64,000 nucleotides of DNA from Flavobacterium sp. ASW18X (GTDB lineage: Bacteria > Bacteroidota > Bacteroidia > Flavobacteriales > Flavobacteriaceae). Positions 1-7,995 of the stretch are shown in pieces; the first letter of the stretch is position 1, and each line of letters starts with the position of its first letter. The notes under the pieces are model-generated. The model had not been told where the DNA came from, did not search any database, and saw nothing but the letters and a program-made list of their open reading frames with translations. The DNA lies in assembly GCF_005144745.1 (NCBI RefSeq), contig NZ_SWKK01000012.1:206627-270626 (forward strand), written 5' to 3'. The position numbers were made by a program, and so were the translations under genes.

Positions 1-391
1 AATTATTTAGTTGTTGGTAATCCATAACGTGTCCTAGTTCATGGCCTAACCATCCTATAAGTACATCTTTTGGTACGTGTATGGTTTTAAACTCCTGATT
101 ATTGATTTTAAACTTTTCGCTAATCAAAATAACATAACCTCTTTTCTTTTTACTTCTAAAAAAGCTTCCAAAAGTAGGCTGGGCCATCATTACAGACTTT
201 TTAATATTCTTTTTGAATTTAAAATGAATAGGAACATCTTTTAAACTAGGAAAGTGTTCTAATGCAATTGTAGCTTCTTTTTGTATGGTTTCTGGTATAT
301 GCATAGTAGGGGTAATGCTATTAAAATATACAAATAGTACTGCTAGGAGTAAAACTATGGGTTGTACTAAGTAAATACGTAATTTCTTCAT
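1..391 (-). CDS. Putative zinc metallopeptidase, C-terminus cut by window edge
   Basis: Reading leftward from an ATG at 391, the frame stays open to position 1, so only the first 130 residues are present. Residues about 8-26 form one hydrophobic segment (signal anchor or signal peptide). Residues 117-121 read HELGH, a textbook HExxH zinc-binding and catalytic motif inside a hydrophobic stretch (LIGWLGHELGHVMDY). The two histidines and the glutamate are as in zincin metallopeptidases; the third zinc ligand would lie beyond the edge. I cannot name the family. A hairpin terminator separates it from the lipoprotein gene upstream, so it is probably transcribed on its own. Substrate is unknown. Confidence 0.7.
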   Translation of the reverse strand, partial: MKKLRIYLVQPIVLLLAVLFVYFNSITPTMHIPETIQKEATIALEHFPSLKDVPIHFKFKKNIKKSVMMAQPTFGSFFRSKKKRGYVILISEKFKINNQEFKTIHVPKDVLIGWLGHELGHVMDYQQLNN

Positions 392-413
392 AATCCGTTA
401 CGGCATAAAAAAT

Positions 414-440
414 AAAAACCTGGTTGTAGACCAGGTTTTT
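414..440 (-). terminator. Rho-independent terminator after the acidic lipoprotein gene
   Basis: Perfect 11-bp inverted repeat (AAAAACCTGGT ... ACCAGGTTTTT) ending in a T run on the minus strand. It sits 23 bp past the stop of the 463-675 gene and just before the start of the metallopeptidase gene. Confidence 0.8.
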
Positions 441-462
441 ATTTCATAGCAATTTTTTAATC

Positions 463-675
463 TTAATGGTCATCTGTATCACCATCAAATTCTTCTTTAA
501 CGTCTTTAGCAGCGTCTTCTACTTCTTCACCTGCTTCTTCAACACCATCTTCAATTTCTTCCATGGTGTCCTCTGCTTTATCTTCTGTAGTTTCTCTACA
601 GCTGGTGAACATAACCGCCATTACAAACAATAGGGTAAAAAGCGCTGCTGTTTTTTTAGTGATTCTCGTAATCAT
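463..675 (-). CDS. Small acidic lipoprotein
   Basis: 70 aa. An N-terminal basic region and hydrophobic core lead to a lipobox (VMFTSC, Cys26), so the mature product should be a lipid-anchored peptide of about 45 residues. The mature part is almost entirely Glu, Asp, Ala, Lys and Val with a heptad-like pattern (EEIEDGVEEAGEEVEDA), consistent with a charged amphipathic helix. Similar short acidic lipoproteins are common in Flavobacteriaceae, but I know of no assigned function. It lies next to a DUF1328 peptide and close to a YtxH/MscS stress operon, which fits an envelope-stress role by association only. Confidence 0.7.
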   Translation of the reverse strand: MITRITKKTAALFTLLFVMAVMFTSCRETTEDKAEDTMEEIEDGVEEAGEEVEDAAKDVKEEFDGDTDDH

Positions 676-723
676 TTCTCTGTTTTTTTAGATTCAACTT
701 TAGTTTTTAGGGTCAATTAACTT

Positions 724-885
724 CTAGATTCTTTTTCTACCAGTTATCAATGAGATAATAAATAGAATAATGAAAATGAAGAATAATATTTTAGCAATAC
801 TTGCTGCCCCTGCAGCTATTCCTCCGAATCCAAAAATTGCGGCTATTATAGCCAATATTACAAATGTGACTGTCCAACGTAACAT
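724..885 (-). CDS. DUF1328-family small membrane protein
   Basis: 53 codons, starting at the ATG whose complement is at 883-885. The product begins MLRWTVTFVILAIIAAIFG, has a glycine/alanine-rich middle (GFGGIAAGAASIAKI), then a second hydrophobic helix and a basic tail (GRKRI). This is the full layout of the DUF1328 (YtjA) family: two short transmembrane helices in about 55 residues. The family is uncharacterised and often linked to general stress. A promoter-like element lies about 50 bp upstream at 936-943. Neighbouring genes on the same strand also encode envelope-stress-type proteins. Confidence 0.8.
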   Translation of the reverse strand: MLRWTVTFVILAIIAAIFGFGGIAAGAASIAKILFFIFIILFIISLITGRKRI

Positions 886-935
886 AGTTTTCTTTTTTTA
901 GGTTGATGTCTGACTATCTCTTAATCAGTACACTA

Positions 936-943
936 CAAATATA
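936..943 (-). promoter_or_regulatory. -7 promoter element (TATATTTG) for the DUF1328 gene
   Basis: The minus strand reads TATATTTG, an exact match to the Bacteroidota -7 consensus TAnnTTTG, about 50 bp before the DUF1328 start. I did not find the upstream TTG at the expected 17-23 nt spacing, so this is a partial match. Confidence 0.35.
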
Positions 944-1034
944 CAGCTGCATAGGGGCTTGGTTTGATGCTAAGAAATTAACAATTAACTCATTAGCATA
1001 TAACTAAAACTATTGGTCTTAAATACTGTTAAAA

Positions 1035-1065
1035 AAAACATCCGTCTAAATAAGACGGATGTTTT
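1035..1065 (-). terminator. Rho-independent terminator after the SRAP-like gene
   Basis: Perfect 13-bp stem (AAAACATCCGTCT ... AGACGGATGTTTT) with a 5-nt loop, followed on the minus strand by a run of T. It lies 26 bp beyond the SRAP-like stop codon. Confidence 0.85.
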
Positions 1066-1090
1066 GAGTTAATTATTAAAATGTGTGCGC

Positions 1091-1783
1091 TTAGTTTAAG
1101 GAAAAAGGATACAGGTTATTCCGCAGAAGCTTATCTGCCTGTTCTTTTTCAAAAAGTTTTTTGGGTACGGAATGTATGTTAAATTCTAAATCATACATAG
1201 TTCCCATCAGTTCTTTTGCAGAGGTTTGGTCTAAATCATCGCTAAGCCAAGAATTTCCTTGTTCTTTAGAAATAATTAATGGTGCTACATTGCTAATATC
1301 TTGGTGGTCTGTAATATTGCTATATGTACCTGTAGTAACTACTGCACAGGTAAGAAATCCATCTTCTAATTTACTATAAACCCCAGCAATAAAGAAAGGT
1401 TTATTGTCCTTTAGAGTGATAAGAAACGGTTCTATTTTTCCATTGTTGAATAGATACGTGTAGAAACCAGTAACCGTAATTAGGCATCTATCGTTCTCCA
1501 AAGAGCGTTCCGCCCAAGGAAATTTATCTTCTGTTTTAGAAATGTTTAAAGTATTGGCTTGCTTTTGAAAAAACATCCAGTCTTCCTTGAATCCGTTTGG
1601 CATAAGACCCCAAATGGCAAATTGAAGTTGTTCAGGTTCTGCTAAGGTGATTATGGGTAAATTTTCTTCTTTAAACCCATTTATAATCATTCTAGGATTA
1701 TACAGTTCTGGATATTCAAACGGTACACCAAACTCTTCTTCTATTTCTTCTTTTGCCGCTACATTAGAAAGTTTGTATATCAT
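1091..1783 (-). CDS. SRAP-domain-like protein lacking the catalytic Cys2
   Basis: 230 aa, resembling SRAP proteins (YedK/HMCES), which shield abasic DNA by forming a thiazolidine link through Cys2. The fold signature is present: NPRMIINGF near residue 30, AIWGLMP at 56-62, a NTLNI stretch near 77-81, RCLITVTGFYTY at 99-110, and a late segment with His160. The catalytic set is not. Residue 2 is Ile instead of Cys, and the usual GFYEW is GFYTY, so the active-site Glu is Thr109. No upstream in-frame ATG, GTG or TTG could restore an MC start before the in-frame stop. From memory, a divergent SRAP-like subfamily beginning MxYKLSN is widespread in Bacteroidota. It probably does not crosslink DNA as YedK does; its real activity is unknown. 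Confidence 0.75.
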   Translation of the reverse strand: MIYKLSNVAAKEEIEEEFGVPFEYPELYNPRMIINGFKEENLPIITLAEPEQLQFAIWGLMPNGFKEDWMFFQKQANTLNISKTEDKFPWAERSLENDRCLITVTGFYTYLFNNGKIEPFLITLKDNKPFFIAGVYSKLEDGFLTCAVVTTGTYSNITDHQDISNVAPLIISKEQGNSWLSDDLDQTSAKELMGTMYDLEFNIHSVPKKLFEKEQADKLLRNNLYPFSLN

Positions 1784-1921
1784 GTTTAAATCTTTTAATG
1801 CAAGTTCGCAATAACTGTTGGAGTAAAGTGTCTCAATTCCTTCTAATGCTAATCCTTTTAAAATTAAGTGTTTAGCTTTTTGGCTTTAGGGAGGAATATT
1901 ATTAGGATAAGCTTCAACAAA

Positions 1922-2815
1922 TTAAGATGTAGTAGTTTCACCCTTTAGTTGTGCAACCAAATCTTGTGGTACATCAAGGGTGCGTATGGGGAAAGGAATT
2001 ACAATACCTTCAGCATCAAAAGCAGCTTTTATTTTAATCATTGCTTCTGTTTTAGCTTTAGCTACTTCTAAGGCAGAAGTAGAGTTTATCCAGAAACGGG
2101 TTTCAAAGTCGATAGAACTACTACCAAATTCACGATAAAGAAAAATAATTTCTTCGTCTGAAGTAACTGCGTCAAAATTGGCTACTATAGTTTGCTTAAC
2201 AATTTTTCGAACTAATTCTAAATCGGAATCATACCCCACACCACATTCTAAAATTACCCTAGATTGGGAGGTAGTGCTGTAATTTTTAATAGGATTTTCC
2301 ACTACCATTTTGTTAGGGATGTATACCAAATTATTATCTACTTGTTTAAGCGTTATAACTCTTAAATCGATGTCTACTACCTCGCCTTCGTAATCATTGG
2401 TTTTAATCCAATCGCCAAATTTTATTTGTTTCACATAAGAAAGTAGAATACCAGAATAGGTGTTTGCCAAAGCACCTTGTAGCGCTAATCCAACTGCCAA
2501 ACCAGCAACACCTGCTCCTGCAAGTACTGTATTTAAAGCTTTGCCCAAGTTTAAGATGCCTAAGACAAGAAAGAGTCCAATAAGAATAACAGCTACTGAC
2601 GTTATCTGAGATAACAATTGTTTCATACTTTCTTGCAGTCTACTGCGACTCGTAAGCTTATAGGCAAGCTTTTTTATGTACCTAGAAAGTATGATGGTAA
2701 GGACAAATACTAAAATGGCTAAAATAAGATTGGGTAGGTTCGCTACAAAAGCGTTTAACCAACCATCTAATTTTGTCCACATGCCTTCTAAGGCTTTTTT
2801 AAATTTGTCTTCCAT
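1922..2815 (-). CDS. Small-conductance mechanosensitive channel, MscS family
   Basis: 297 aa, close to E. coli MscS. There are three hydrophobic helices: about 25-45, 65-88, and a Gly/Ala-rich pore helix at about 93-125 (GAGVAGLAVGLALQGALA) with the A/G packing pattern of MscS TM3. The soluble beta domain follows with GDWIKTNDYEGEVVDIDLR, the MscS signature. It should open on hypo-osmotic stress to release solutes across the inner membrane. It is the last gene of a minus-strand run after the YtxH / holin-like / DUF6327-like genes, 61 bp downstream. The gap holds a perfect hairpin without a T run, so read-through and co-transcription are plausible. Confidence 0.92.
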   Translation of the reverse strand: MEDKFKKALEGMWTKLDGWLNAFVANLPNLILAILVFVLTIILSRYIKKLAYKLTSRSRLQESMKQLLSQITSVAVILIGLFLVLGILNLGKALNTVLAGAGVAGLAVGLALQGALANTYSGILLSYVKQIKFGDWIKTNDYEGEVVDIDLRVITLKQVDNNLVYIPNKMVVENPIKNYSTTSQSRVILECGVGYDSDLELVRKIVKQTIVANFDAVTSDEEIIFLYREFGSSSIDFETRFWINSTSALEVAKAKTEAMIKIKAAFDAEGIVIPFPIRTLDVPQDLVAQLKGETTTS

Positions 2816-2832
2816 TTGTTTTTTATGGTGTT

Positions 2833-2853
2833 GGTGAATAATTTAAATTCACC
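2833..2853. other. Perfect hairpin in the mscS leader
   Basis: GGTGAAT-N7-ATTCACC, 18 bp upstream of the mscS start. The minus strand has no T run after the stem, so it is not a standard terminator. It could be an RNA processing or stability element, or a protein site. Confidence 0.35.
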
Positions 2854-2876
2854 TTGTTTGTTTGGAGTTAAAAAAT

Positions 2877-3083
2877 CTATTTAAAGACTTTTTTTAATAA
2901 GTAAGCAATGACAATTTTTTTGACTGGCGAAATAATTTTGTGCGCTAAGGTCATAGGTTGAAAGTAATGTTCAATATCGTCTTTGCTAGACTTTAATAGT
3001 TCTACATTAATCTCCTTTCTAAGGCGTAGAATTTTAAGTTCTTGTTGAATTTCTGCAAGCGAATTAAAATCAGTTTTACTCAT
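2877..3083 (-). CDS. DUF6327-like small protein of the YtxH/holin-like operon
   Basis: 68 aa. The N-terminal half (residues 5-40) is a charged helix of coiled-coil type (SLAEIQQELKILRLRKEIN); the C-terminal half ends in a hydrophobic/basic segment (PVKKIVIAYLLKKVFK) that could lie on the membrane. Length and position after a YtxH protein and a two-helix holin-like protein match the DUF6327 family seen in this gene order in flavobacteria; the family name is from memory. Its start overlaps the upstream gene by 8 bp, so the two are translationally coupled. Function unknown. Confidence 0.65.
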   Translation of the reverse strand: MSKTDFNSLAEIQQELKILRLRKEINVELLKSSKDDIEHYFQPMTLAHKIISPVKKIVIAYLLKKVFK

Positions 3084-3429
3084 CTCTTAATAAGGTTTTA
3101 GAAAGTTTTCTAACAATCGCTTTTTCAATAATTCCTCTAAAAGGAATAAGTGCTAAACCTAGTAATATATAAATACAACCAACTATGGCGTACCCTAAAC
3201 TACTACTGTTAACGCCTTCACCTATATAAATAGAGAGTCCTATAGACAAAAACACTGCAGCCATTATGGCAAAAATGCCTAACATACAATATTTAATAAA
3301 AGAAATGCTGATTTCCGAAGTATGGTAAAACAGTTTCAATTTATAATACTCCCAAGAATTTTGTAGCAATTCTTGGGAGTTGTCTAATGACTCAGTTGTT
3401 ATAGTGCTTATTTTCTTTTCGGCCGCCAT
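3076..3429 (-). CDS. Holin-like two-helix membrane protein (phage holin family / DUF1469 type)
   Basis: 117 aa with a soluble N-terminus and two hydrophobic helices at about 45-68 and 78-97 separated by a short Gly/Ser loop, ending in a basic tail (EKAIVRKLSKTLLRDE). This is the layout of the Actinobacteriophage-holin III/DUF1469 superfamily. Despite the family name there are no phage genes nearby. The gene is fused by overlaps into an operon: its start codon shares one base with the YtxH-gene stop and its end overlaps the next start by 8 bp. In Bacteroidota such proteins accompany YtxH proteins in chromosomal stress operons, so a membrane-stress role is more likely than lysis. Confidence 0.8.
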   Translation of the reverse strand: MAAEKKISTITTESLDNSQELLQNSWEYYKLKLFYHTSEISISFIKYCMLGIFAIMAAVFLSIGLSIYIGEGVNSSSLGYAIVGCIYILLGLALIPFRGIIEKAIVRKLSKTLLRDE

Positions 3430-3758
3430 TAGGATGCTTGTAACTTTTTATTTCTTGCTTTTAAATCCTTCAACTTACTTTCTAAGGTAGAAATGACGTC
3501 GTCTGCTTTATAACTAGCATCGCTTACTAAAGCCTCTACTTCATGCTCCAAACTACTTCTCTTAGTAGTAAAAGAACTAGCAATCTGGTTGCCTAATTGG
3601 GTAGCGCTGTTCGCTACATTATCTACCACATGGTTACTTTCTTCCACCAATTTTTTTCTTGTAGAAGAACCTTTATCTGGGGCAAATAAGATACCTAACG
3701 TGGCTCCTATAGCCGTACCGGCTAATATTCCTAAAATTGTATTACTGCTATCGCTCAT
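3429..3758 (-). CDS. YtxH-domain protein
   Basis: 109 aa. An N-terminal glycine-rich transmembrane segment (TILGILAGTAIGATLGILF) followed directly by APDKGSSTRKKL is the YtxH signature (GxxxGILFAPxxGxxTR). The remainder is a long amphipathic helix (residues 38-105) suited to coiled-coil interaction. YtxH proteins are general-stress proteins of unknown biochemistry anchored in the inner membrane. This is the first gene of the operon; a -7-like TACTTTTG lies 27 bp upstream. Confidence 0.88.
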   Translation of the reverse strand: MSDSSNTILGILAGTAIGATLGILFAPDKGSSTRKKLVEESNHVVDNVANSATQLGNQIASSFTTKRSSLEHEVEALVSDASYKADDVISTLESKLKDLKARNKKLQAS

Positions 3759-3784
3759 AGTATAAATTTTTTAATGATTCAAGT

Positions 3785-3792
3785 CAAAAGTA
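3785..3792 (-). promoter_or_regulatory. -7 promoter element (TACTTTTG) for the YtxH operon
   Basis: Exact TAnnTTTG match on the minus strand, 27 bp upstream of the YtxH start. The nearest TTG is 26 nt further up, outside the normal window, so support is partial. Confidence 0.35.
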
Positions 3793-3938
3793 CTTCAGTT
3801 ATTAAGGTTTGATTAATGCAAAAGCGAAAGTCTTTGATGGTTTTACAAAATGCAATTGCGTTAAGGATAAATGCATTAACAATACGCTAGGAGACAGCAT
3901 ACGGGTAACTTGCGGTGATTAATCTAAAACCAAAAAAA

Positions 3939-4103
3939 ATGAAACAAGGAGAAGAAAAAACCGAGTTCGTTAAAGAAGAACATAAGGATAGCAAAAAGTA
4001 TATCTTTCAGAAAAACACCAAAACCAAAGTAGCATTCTTTTTTGTATTGAGTGTTCTTGTGTTACTTATTTTAGGTGTTGTAGTTAGTGGTGTTTCCTTC
4101 TAA
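3939..4103 (+). CDS. Small single-pass membrane protein
   Basis: An open frame of 62 codons begins with GTG at 3915, but the ATG at 3939 is the more likely start, giving 54 aa. The first 30 residues are highly charged (MKQGEEKTEFVKEEHKDSKK); one strong hydrophobic helix (VAFFFVLSVLVLLILGVVV) fills the C-terminus. It would be a tail-anchored inner-membrane peptide. I do not recognise a family. It lies 51 bp ahead of the large phosphoesterase gene on the same strand and diverges from the YtxH operon. Confidence 0.5.
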   Translation: MKQGEEKTEFVKEEHKDSKKYIFQKNTKTKVAFFFVLSVLVLLILGVVVSGVSF

Positions 4104-4154
4104 CTGAGCACACCAGATACAAACCAATATCCAAGTAGAACTAAATAAAAATAC

Positions 4155-7100
4155 ATGCTAACTTCACAAATTAAAATTATAAAACACAAGTATTTATTTG
4201 TTTTAAGTGCAATGCTCACCCTAGGTTGTGCCACACATAAACCTCAAGAAATTAAACTGGCTAATGCTGAGAACTTAAAAAAGGGTACACCTGTGTATAC
4301 CTTTTATTTAGCAGGCAATTATGGTAATGCCACCCAGCAACCCAATAAAGCCACTTTAAATGCCTTAAAAAACACATTAGAGGATGCTCCAGAAAATAGT
4401 ATGATGATTTTTACAGGAGATAACGTCACTAATTTAGAAGACAATTGGGATAAAGACAAAAAGGTATTAAAAGAGCAGTTGGCCTTAGTAGAAGGATACA
4501 AGGGAAAAACACTATTTATACCAGGGAACAATGCTTGGAAACAGCATGATACCAATACAGTAGAAGACGTAGAAAACTATATTAAAGACCAAGAATTAGA
4601 AAATATAGAATATTACCCAAAAAATGCATGTCCGCTAGAATATAAAGTTATTAATGACCAGTTAGATTTGATTGTAGTAGATTCTAAATGGTTTATATCT
4701 AACTGGTCCAGAGAAAAAGACATCAACAAAAAATGCCACATTATAGATACCCGTAGACGATTTATGGAGGAGCTAGAAGGATATTTAAATGATGCACAAG
4801 GAAAAAATATTATAATTGCCATGCACCATCCCATATTTAGCAATGGGGAATATGCAGGCCATGCCAGTTTAAAAGATCATTTAACTCCTTTCCCTATTTA
4901 CGGTTCTTTAAAAGAAGCCATGTTAGACCTGGGCGCTTTTGACCCAGACCATTTAAACAGTAGAAGGTATAACTACCTAAGAATTTTAGTAGCGGCGCTT
5001 TCCCAAACAGCGGAACGGGTCACTATAGTATCTGGTCATGAAGAAAGCTTACAATATTTAACGGGGGGCAATATACATCAGGTAATTAGTGGTGCGCTAG
5101 CAGATGTACAAGGCACAAATAGAGGTAAAGATAGAATTACTGCCATTGGTGGAACCTTGGAGTTTGAGGGACAATATACGCACGGTGCTAATGGGTTTGC
5201 CAAGTTAGAATATTTTAAAGATGGGAGTTCTAAGGTTACCTTCATCACACCAGAAGAAAATCAGAAAGAAAAAACATTAGCAGTATTAGGCGCCCTACCT
5301 ACTTATGACAGTTCCAAGACGTATGCAAAAACGAACAAAAGCATAGCAGTGGCTTCTGTTTTAACAGACCCAAAAGCATATAAAAAACCAGGCCTATATA
5401 AATTTTTATGGGGAGACCGTTACCGTAACTATTTTGGTGAGCAGGTAAAAGCACCTGTAGCTTATTTAGATACACTTTATGGCGGTTTATCTGTGGTAAA
5501 AGAGGGAGGAGGACACCAATCTTTTTCGCTTAGGTTAGAAGATAAGGACGGTAAGCAGTACAATATGCGAAGCCTTAAAAAAAGTGCAATGAAATATTTG
5601 CGTTTTCAACTACCAGGTGTTTCGTTTAATGAAGAAGATTATTTAGATACTTTTCCAGAGGAAGTGGTAACAGACTTTTTTACTTCGGCACATCCCTATA
5701 TGCAATTGGCTATAAACCCTTTGGCTAGAAAGGTAGGTATTAACCATTCTGATACTAAATTATATTACATTCCCAAACAAGAAATTTTAGAAGAACATAA
5801 CGAGACCTTTGGGGACGAATTATACTTTATAGAACGTAGACCCTCAGATGAGCAACTGCATTATAAGGGCTATAGAAGAACCATTACAGAAGCAGGTAGG
5901 ATTAAGGATTTTGAGAGCACTACAGATATGCTTGAGCTTATTGCGAGTGATGAGGATTATACTATTGACCAGCGCAATTACATAAGAGCACGGTTATTTG
6001 ATATGTTGATTGGAGATTGGGATAGGCACCAAGACCAATGGCGTTGGGTAGAATATGAAAAAGAAGATGGTACGGTAGAATTGATGCCAGTACCAAGAGA
6101 CAGGGACAATGCATTTCCTAAATTTGATGGATTTGCACTTAAACTAATTAAATTGTTTGCTCCAAATAGTAGAAGGTTTCAATCTTACGATGCTAACTTT
6201 CAGTCTGTTAAATGGTTAAATGTTGGTGGTAATAAATTAGACAGAGCACTTTTAAATGAGTACGATGTTGCTATCTGGAAAGAAGAAGCCCAGTACATTA
6301 TAGATAATTTATCAGATGCGACTATAGATAAGGCATTCACGAACTTGCCAGTAGAAGTGCAAGACAATACTGTAGAACGTATTAAAACCCAATTAAAATT
6401 AAGGAGGGGTCAGCTGCAAAAAGCAGCAGAAGATTATGCCAAATACCTTAATAAAGTTGTTGCCGTTACAGGTACAGAAAAGGATGATAAATTCCAAATA
6501 GAGCGCTTAGTAGATGGTAAAACCAGGGTTACTGTAGAGCGTATTTTTAGTGATAAGCAAAATGAGGTAATGTACGATAGAACATTTACTAAAGATGTTA
6601 CTAAAGAAATTTGGATTTATGGTTTAGGGGACGATGATGTGTTTGAAATTAAGGGTGATGGCGACCACAAAATTAAATTACGCATTGTCGGCGGCTATGG
6701 AGAAGACGCCTACGATTTTGAGAATACAAACCGAGTAAAATTGTATGAGTGGGACCACGAAAAATCTGAATTTAAAGATAAAGTACCTGCCAAGCAGATG
6801 AGTGATATATATACCACCAATAACTATCATTGGCGCTATTTTAAACCTAATATGAATATTGTGGCTCCAAAAATAGGATTCCGTACAGATGATGGTTTAT
6901 TTGTTGGTTTGGGTGATACCTACATTAAACAAGGACTTAATGCAGACGATTTTAAACAAAAACATAGCTTTTTAGCCAATTATTATTTCGGGTTTAAAGC
7001 GGTAGAATTACAATATACAGGTGTTTTTACCAACATATTTCCCAAATGGAATTTTGAGGTAGAAGGGTATTATACTAGTGACAAATACACCAAAAACTTC

Positions 7101-7877
7101 TTTGGAATAGGGAATGAAACAATAAATAATGAAGATGCACTAGATAGAGATTATTACCGAGCAAGGATTAGGCAAATAAAGGCCCGCGCTGGTATAGCTT
7201 ATTATGATTTACGATTTAACGCTTTATTTGAATCTTTTGAAGTAAGTGAAAACGAAAATCGCTTGTTTAACCCATCAAATTTAAATCCAGCCTTGTTCGA
7301 TGCACAAAATTATGCTGGGGCAGAGGTTTCTGCTCAATACGATAGGGATAATGCAGATGATTTCCCTACCAAAGCCATTTTATTTGCTTTAAGGGCAGGG
7401 TACAAAATGAATTTAGATAATAGTAATAATAAGTTTGGTTATGCTAGTTTTAAAACTGCTTTTGCCCATAAGTTATTAAATTCAGGGAATTTAGTTTTAG
7501 CATCAGAAGCAGAGGTAAGTACAAATATTGGAGCTAACCCATACTATTTTTACCATGCACAATCCTTAGGTGGCAATAATGGTTTGCGTGGTTTTCGCGA
7601 TGAACGTTTTGCTGGGCACTCTTATTTTTATCAATCTACCGACTTAAAATTGCGTTTAGGGCACACGGTTACACCAGTAACTCCAGTTACTTTCGGTTTA
7701 TATGGTGGTTTTGATTATGGTCGCGTTTGGGAAAGAGAACAGGTAAGCAATGAATGGCATACAAGCCAAGGAGGTGGTTTATGGATTAGTACTTTAAAAG
7801 CTTTTAATTTTAACATTGGTTATTTCAATTCTAAAGAAAACAACCTCATCCAAGTTGGGTTTGGATACGATTTCTAA
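4155..7877 (+). CDS. Metallophosphoesterase fused to an Omp85-type outer-membrane barrel
   Basis: 1240 aa. A signal with lipobox ends at LTLGC (Cys25). Residues about 45-340 form a calcineurin-like phosphoesterase domain: TGDN at 87-90, PGNN at 123-126, MHHP at 223-226 and SGHEE at 293-297. The family's GHxH is GHEE here, and GNHD/E is GNN, so metal binding may be modified. Residues about 400-830 are a conserved linker region with an RDNAF motif. The C-terminal 350 residues are beta-rich, carry GLRGFRDERFAG at 1143-1154 (equivalent of the BamA/Omp85 VRGF element) and end in an aromatic terminus (VGFGYDF). I infer an outer-membrane protein displaying a phosphoesterase. Orthologues of this fusion occur across Bacteroidota; substrate unknown. 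Confidence 0.82.
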   Translation: MLTSQIKIIKHKYLFVLSAMLTLGCATHKPQEIKLANAENLKKGTPVYTFYLAGNYGNATQQPNKATLNALKNTLEDAPENSMMIFTGDNVTNLEDNWDKDKKVLKEQLALVEGYKGKTLFIPGNNAWKQHDTNTVEDVENYIKDQELENIEYYPKNACPLEYKVINDQLDLIVVDSKWFISNWSREKDINKKCHIIDTRRRFMEELEGYLNDAQGKNIIIAMHHPIFSNGEYAGHASLKDHLTPFPIYGSLKEAMLDLGAFDPDHLNSRRYNYLRILVAALSQTAERVTIVSGHEESLQYLTGGNIHQVISGALADVQGTNRGKDRITAIGGTLEFEGQYTHGANGFAKLEYFKDGSSKVTFITPEENQKEKTLAVLGALPTYDSSKTYAKTNKSIAVASVLTDPKAYKKPGLYKFLWGDRYRNYFGEQVKAPVAYLDTLYGGLSVVKEGGGHQSFSLRLEDKDGKQYNMRSLKKSAMKYLRFQLPGVSFNEEDYLDTFPEEVVTDFFTSAHPYMQLAINPLARKVGINHSDTKLYYIPKQEILEEHNETFGDELYFIERRPSDEQLHYKGYRRTITEAGRIKDFESTTDMLELIASDEDYTIDQRNYIRARLFDMLIGDWDRHQDQWRWVEYEKEDGTVELMPVPRDRDNAFPKFDGFALKLIKLFAPNSRRFQSYDANFQSVKWLNVGGNKLDRALLNEYDVAIWKEEAQYIIDNLSDATIDKAFTNLPVEVQDNTVERIKTQLKLRRGQLQKAAEDYAKYLNKVVAVTGTEKDDKFQIERLVDGKTRVTVERIFSDKQNEVMYDRTFTKDVTKEIWIYGLGDDDVFEIKGDGDHKIKLRIVGGYGEDAYDFENTNRVKLYEWDHEKSEFKDKVPAKQMSDIYTTNNYHWRYFKPNMNIVAPKIGFRTDDGLFVGLGDTYIKQGLNADDFKQKHSFLANYYFGFKAVELQYTGVFTNIFPKWNFEVEGYYTSDKYTKNFFGIGNETINNEDALDRDYYRARIRQIKARAGIAYYDLRFNALFESFEVSENENRLFNPSNLNPALFDAQNYAGAEVSAQYDRDNADDFPTKAILFALRAGYKMNLDNSNNKFGYASFKTAFAHKLLNSGNLVLASEAEVSTNIGANPYYFYHAQSLGGNNGLRGFRDERFAGHSYFYQSTDLKLRLGHTVTPVTPVTFGLYGGFDYGRVWEREQVSNEWHTSQGGGLWISTLKAFNFNIGYFNSKENNLIQVGFGYDF

Positions 7878-7958
7878 TGCAAAGGGCCATGCTACTAAAT
7901 ACAACTTATTTACAAACTTTGGTTAATAAGTAAGCTGTAAGGTTATACATAAAACTGC

Positions 7959-7966
7959 TACTTTTG
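7959..7966 (+). promoter_or_regulatory. -7 promoter element (TACTTTTG) for trxB
   Basis: Exact TAnnTTTG match 29 bp before the trxB start. No TTG at the proper spacing upstream, so only half the consensus is present. Confidence 0.35.
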
Positions 7967-7995
7967 TAGTACCAAAGCTAAAAGTTTAGAAAGAG

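Noticed and set aside
3076..3429. Holin-like gene as a sign of a prophage
   Set aside because: No other phage gene is nearby; it is locked by overlaps into a YtxH/DUF6327-like chromosomal operon typical of flavobacteria.
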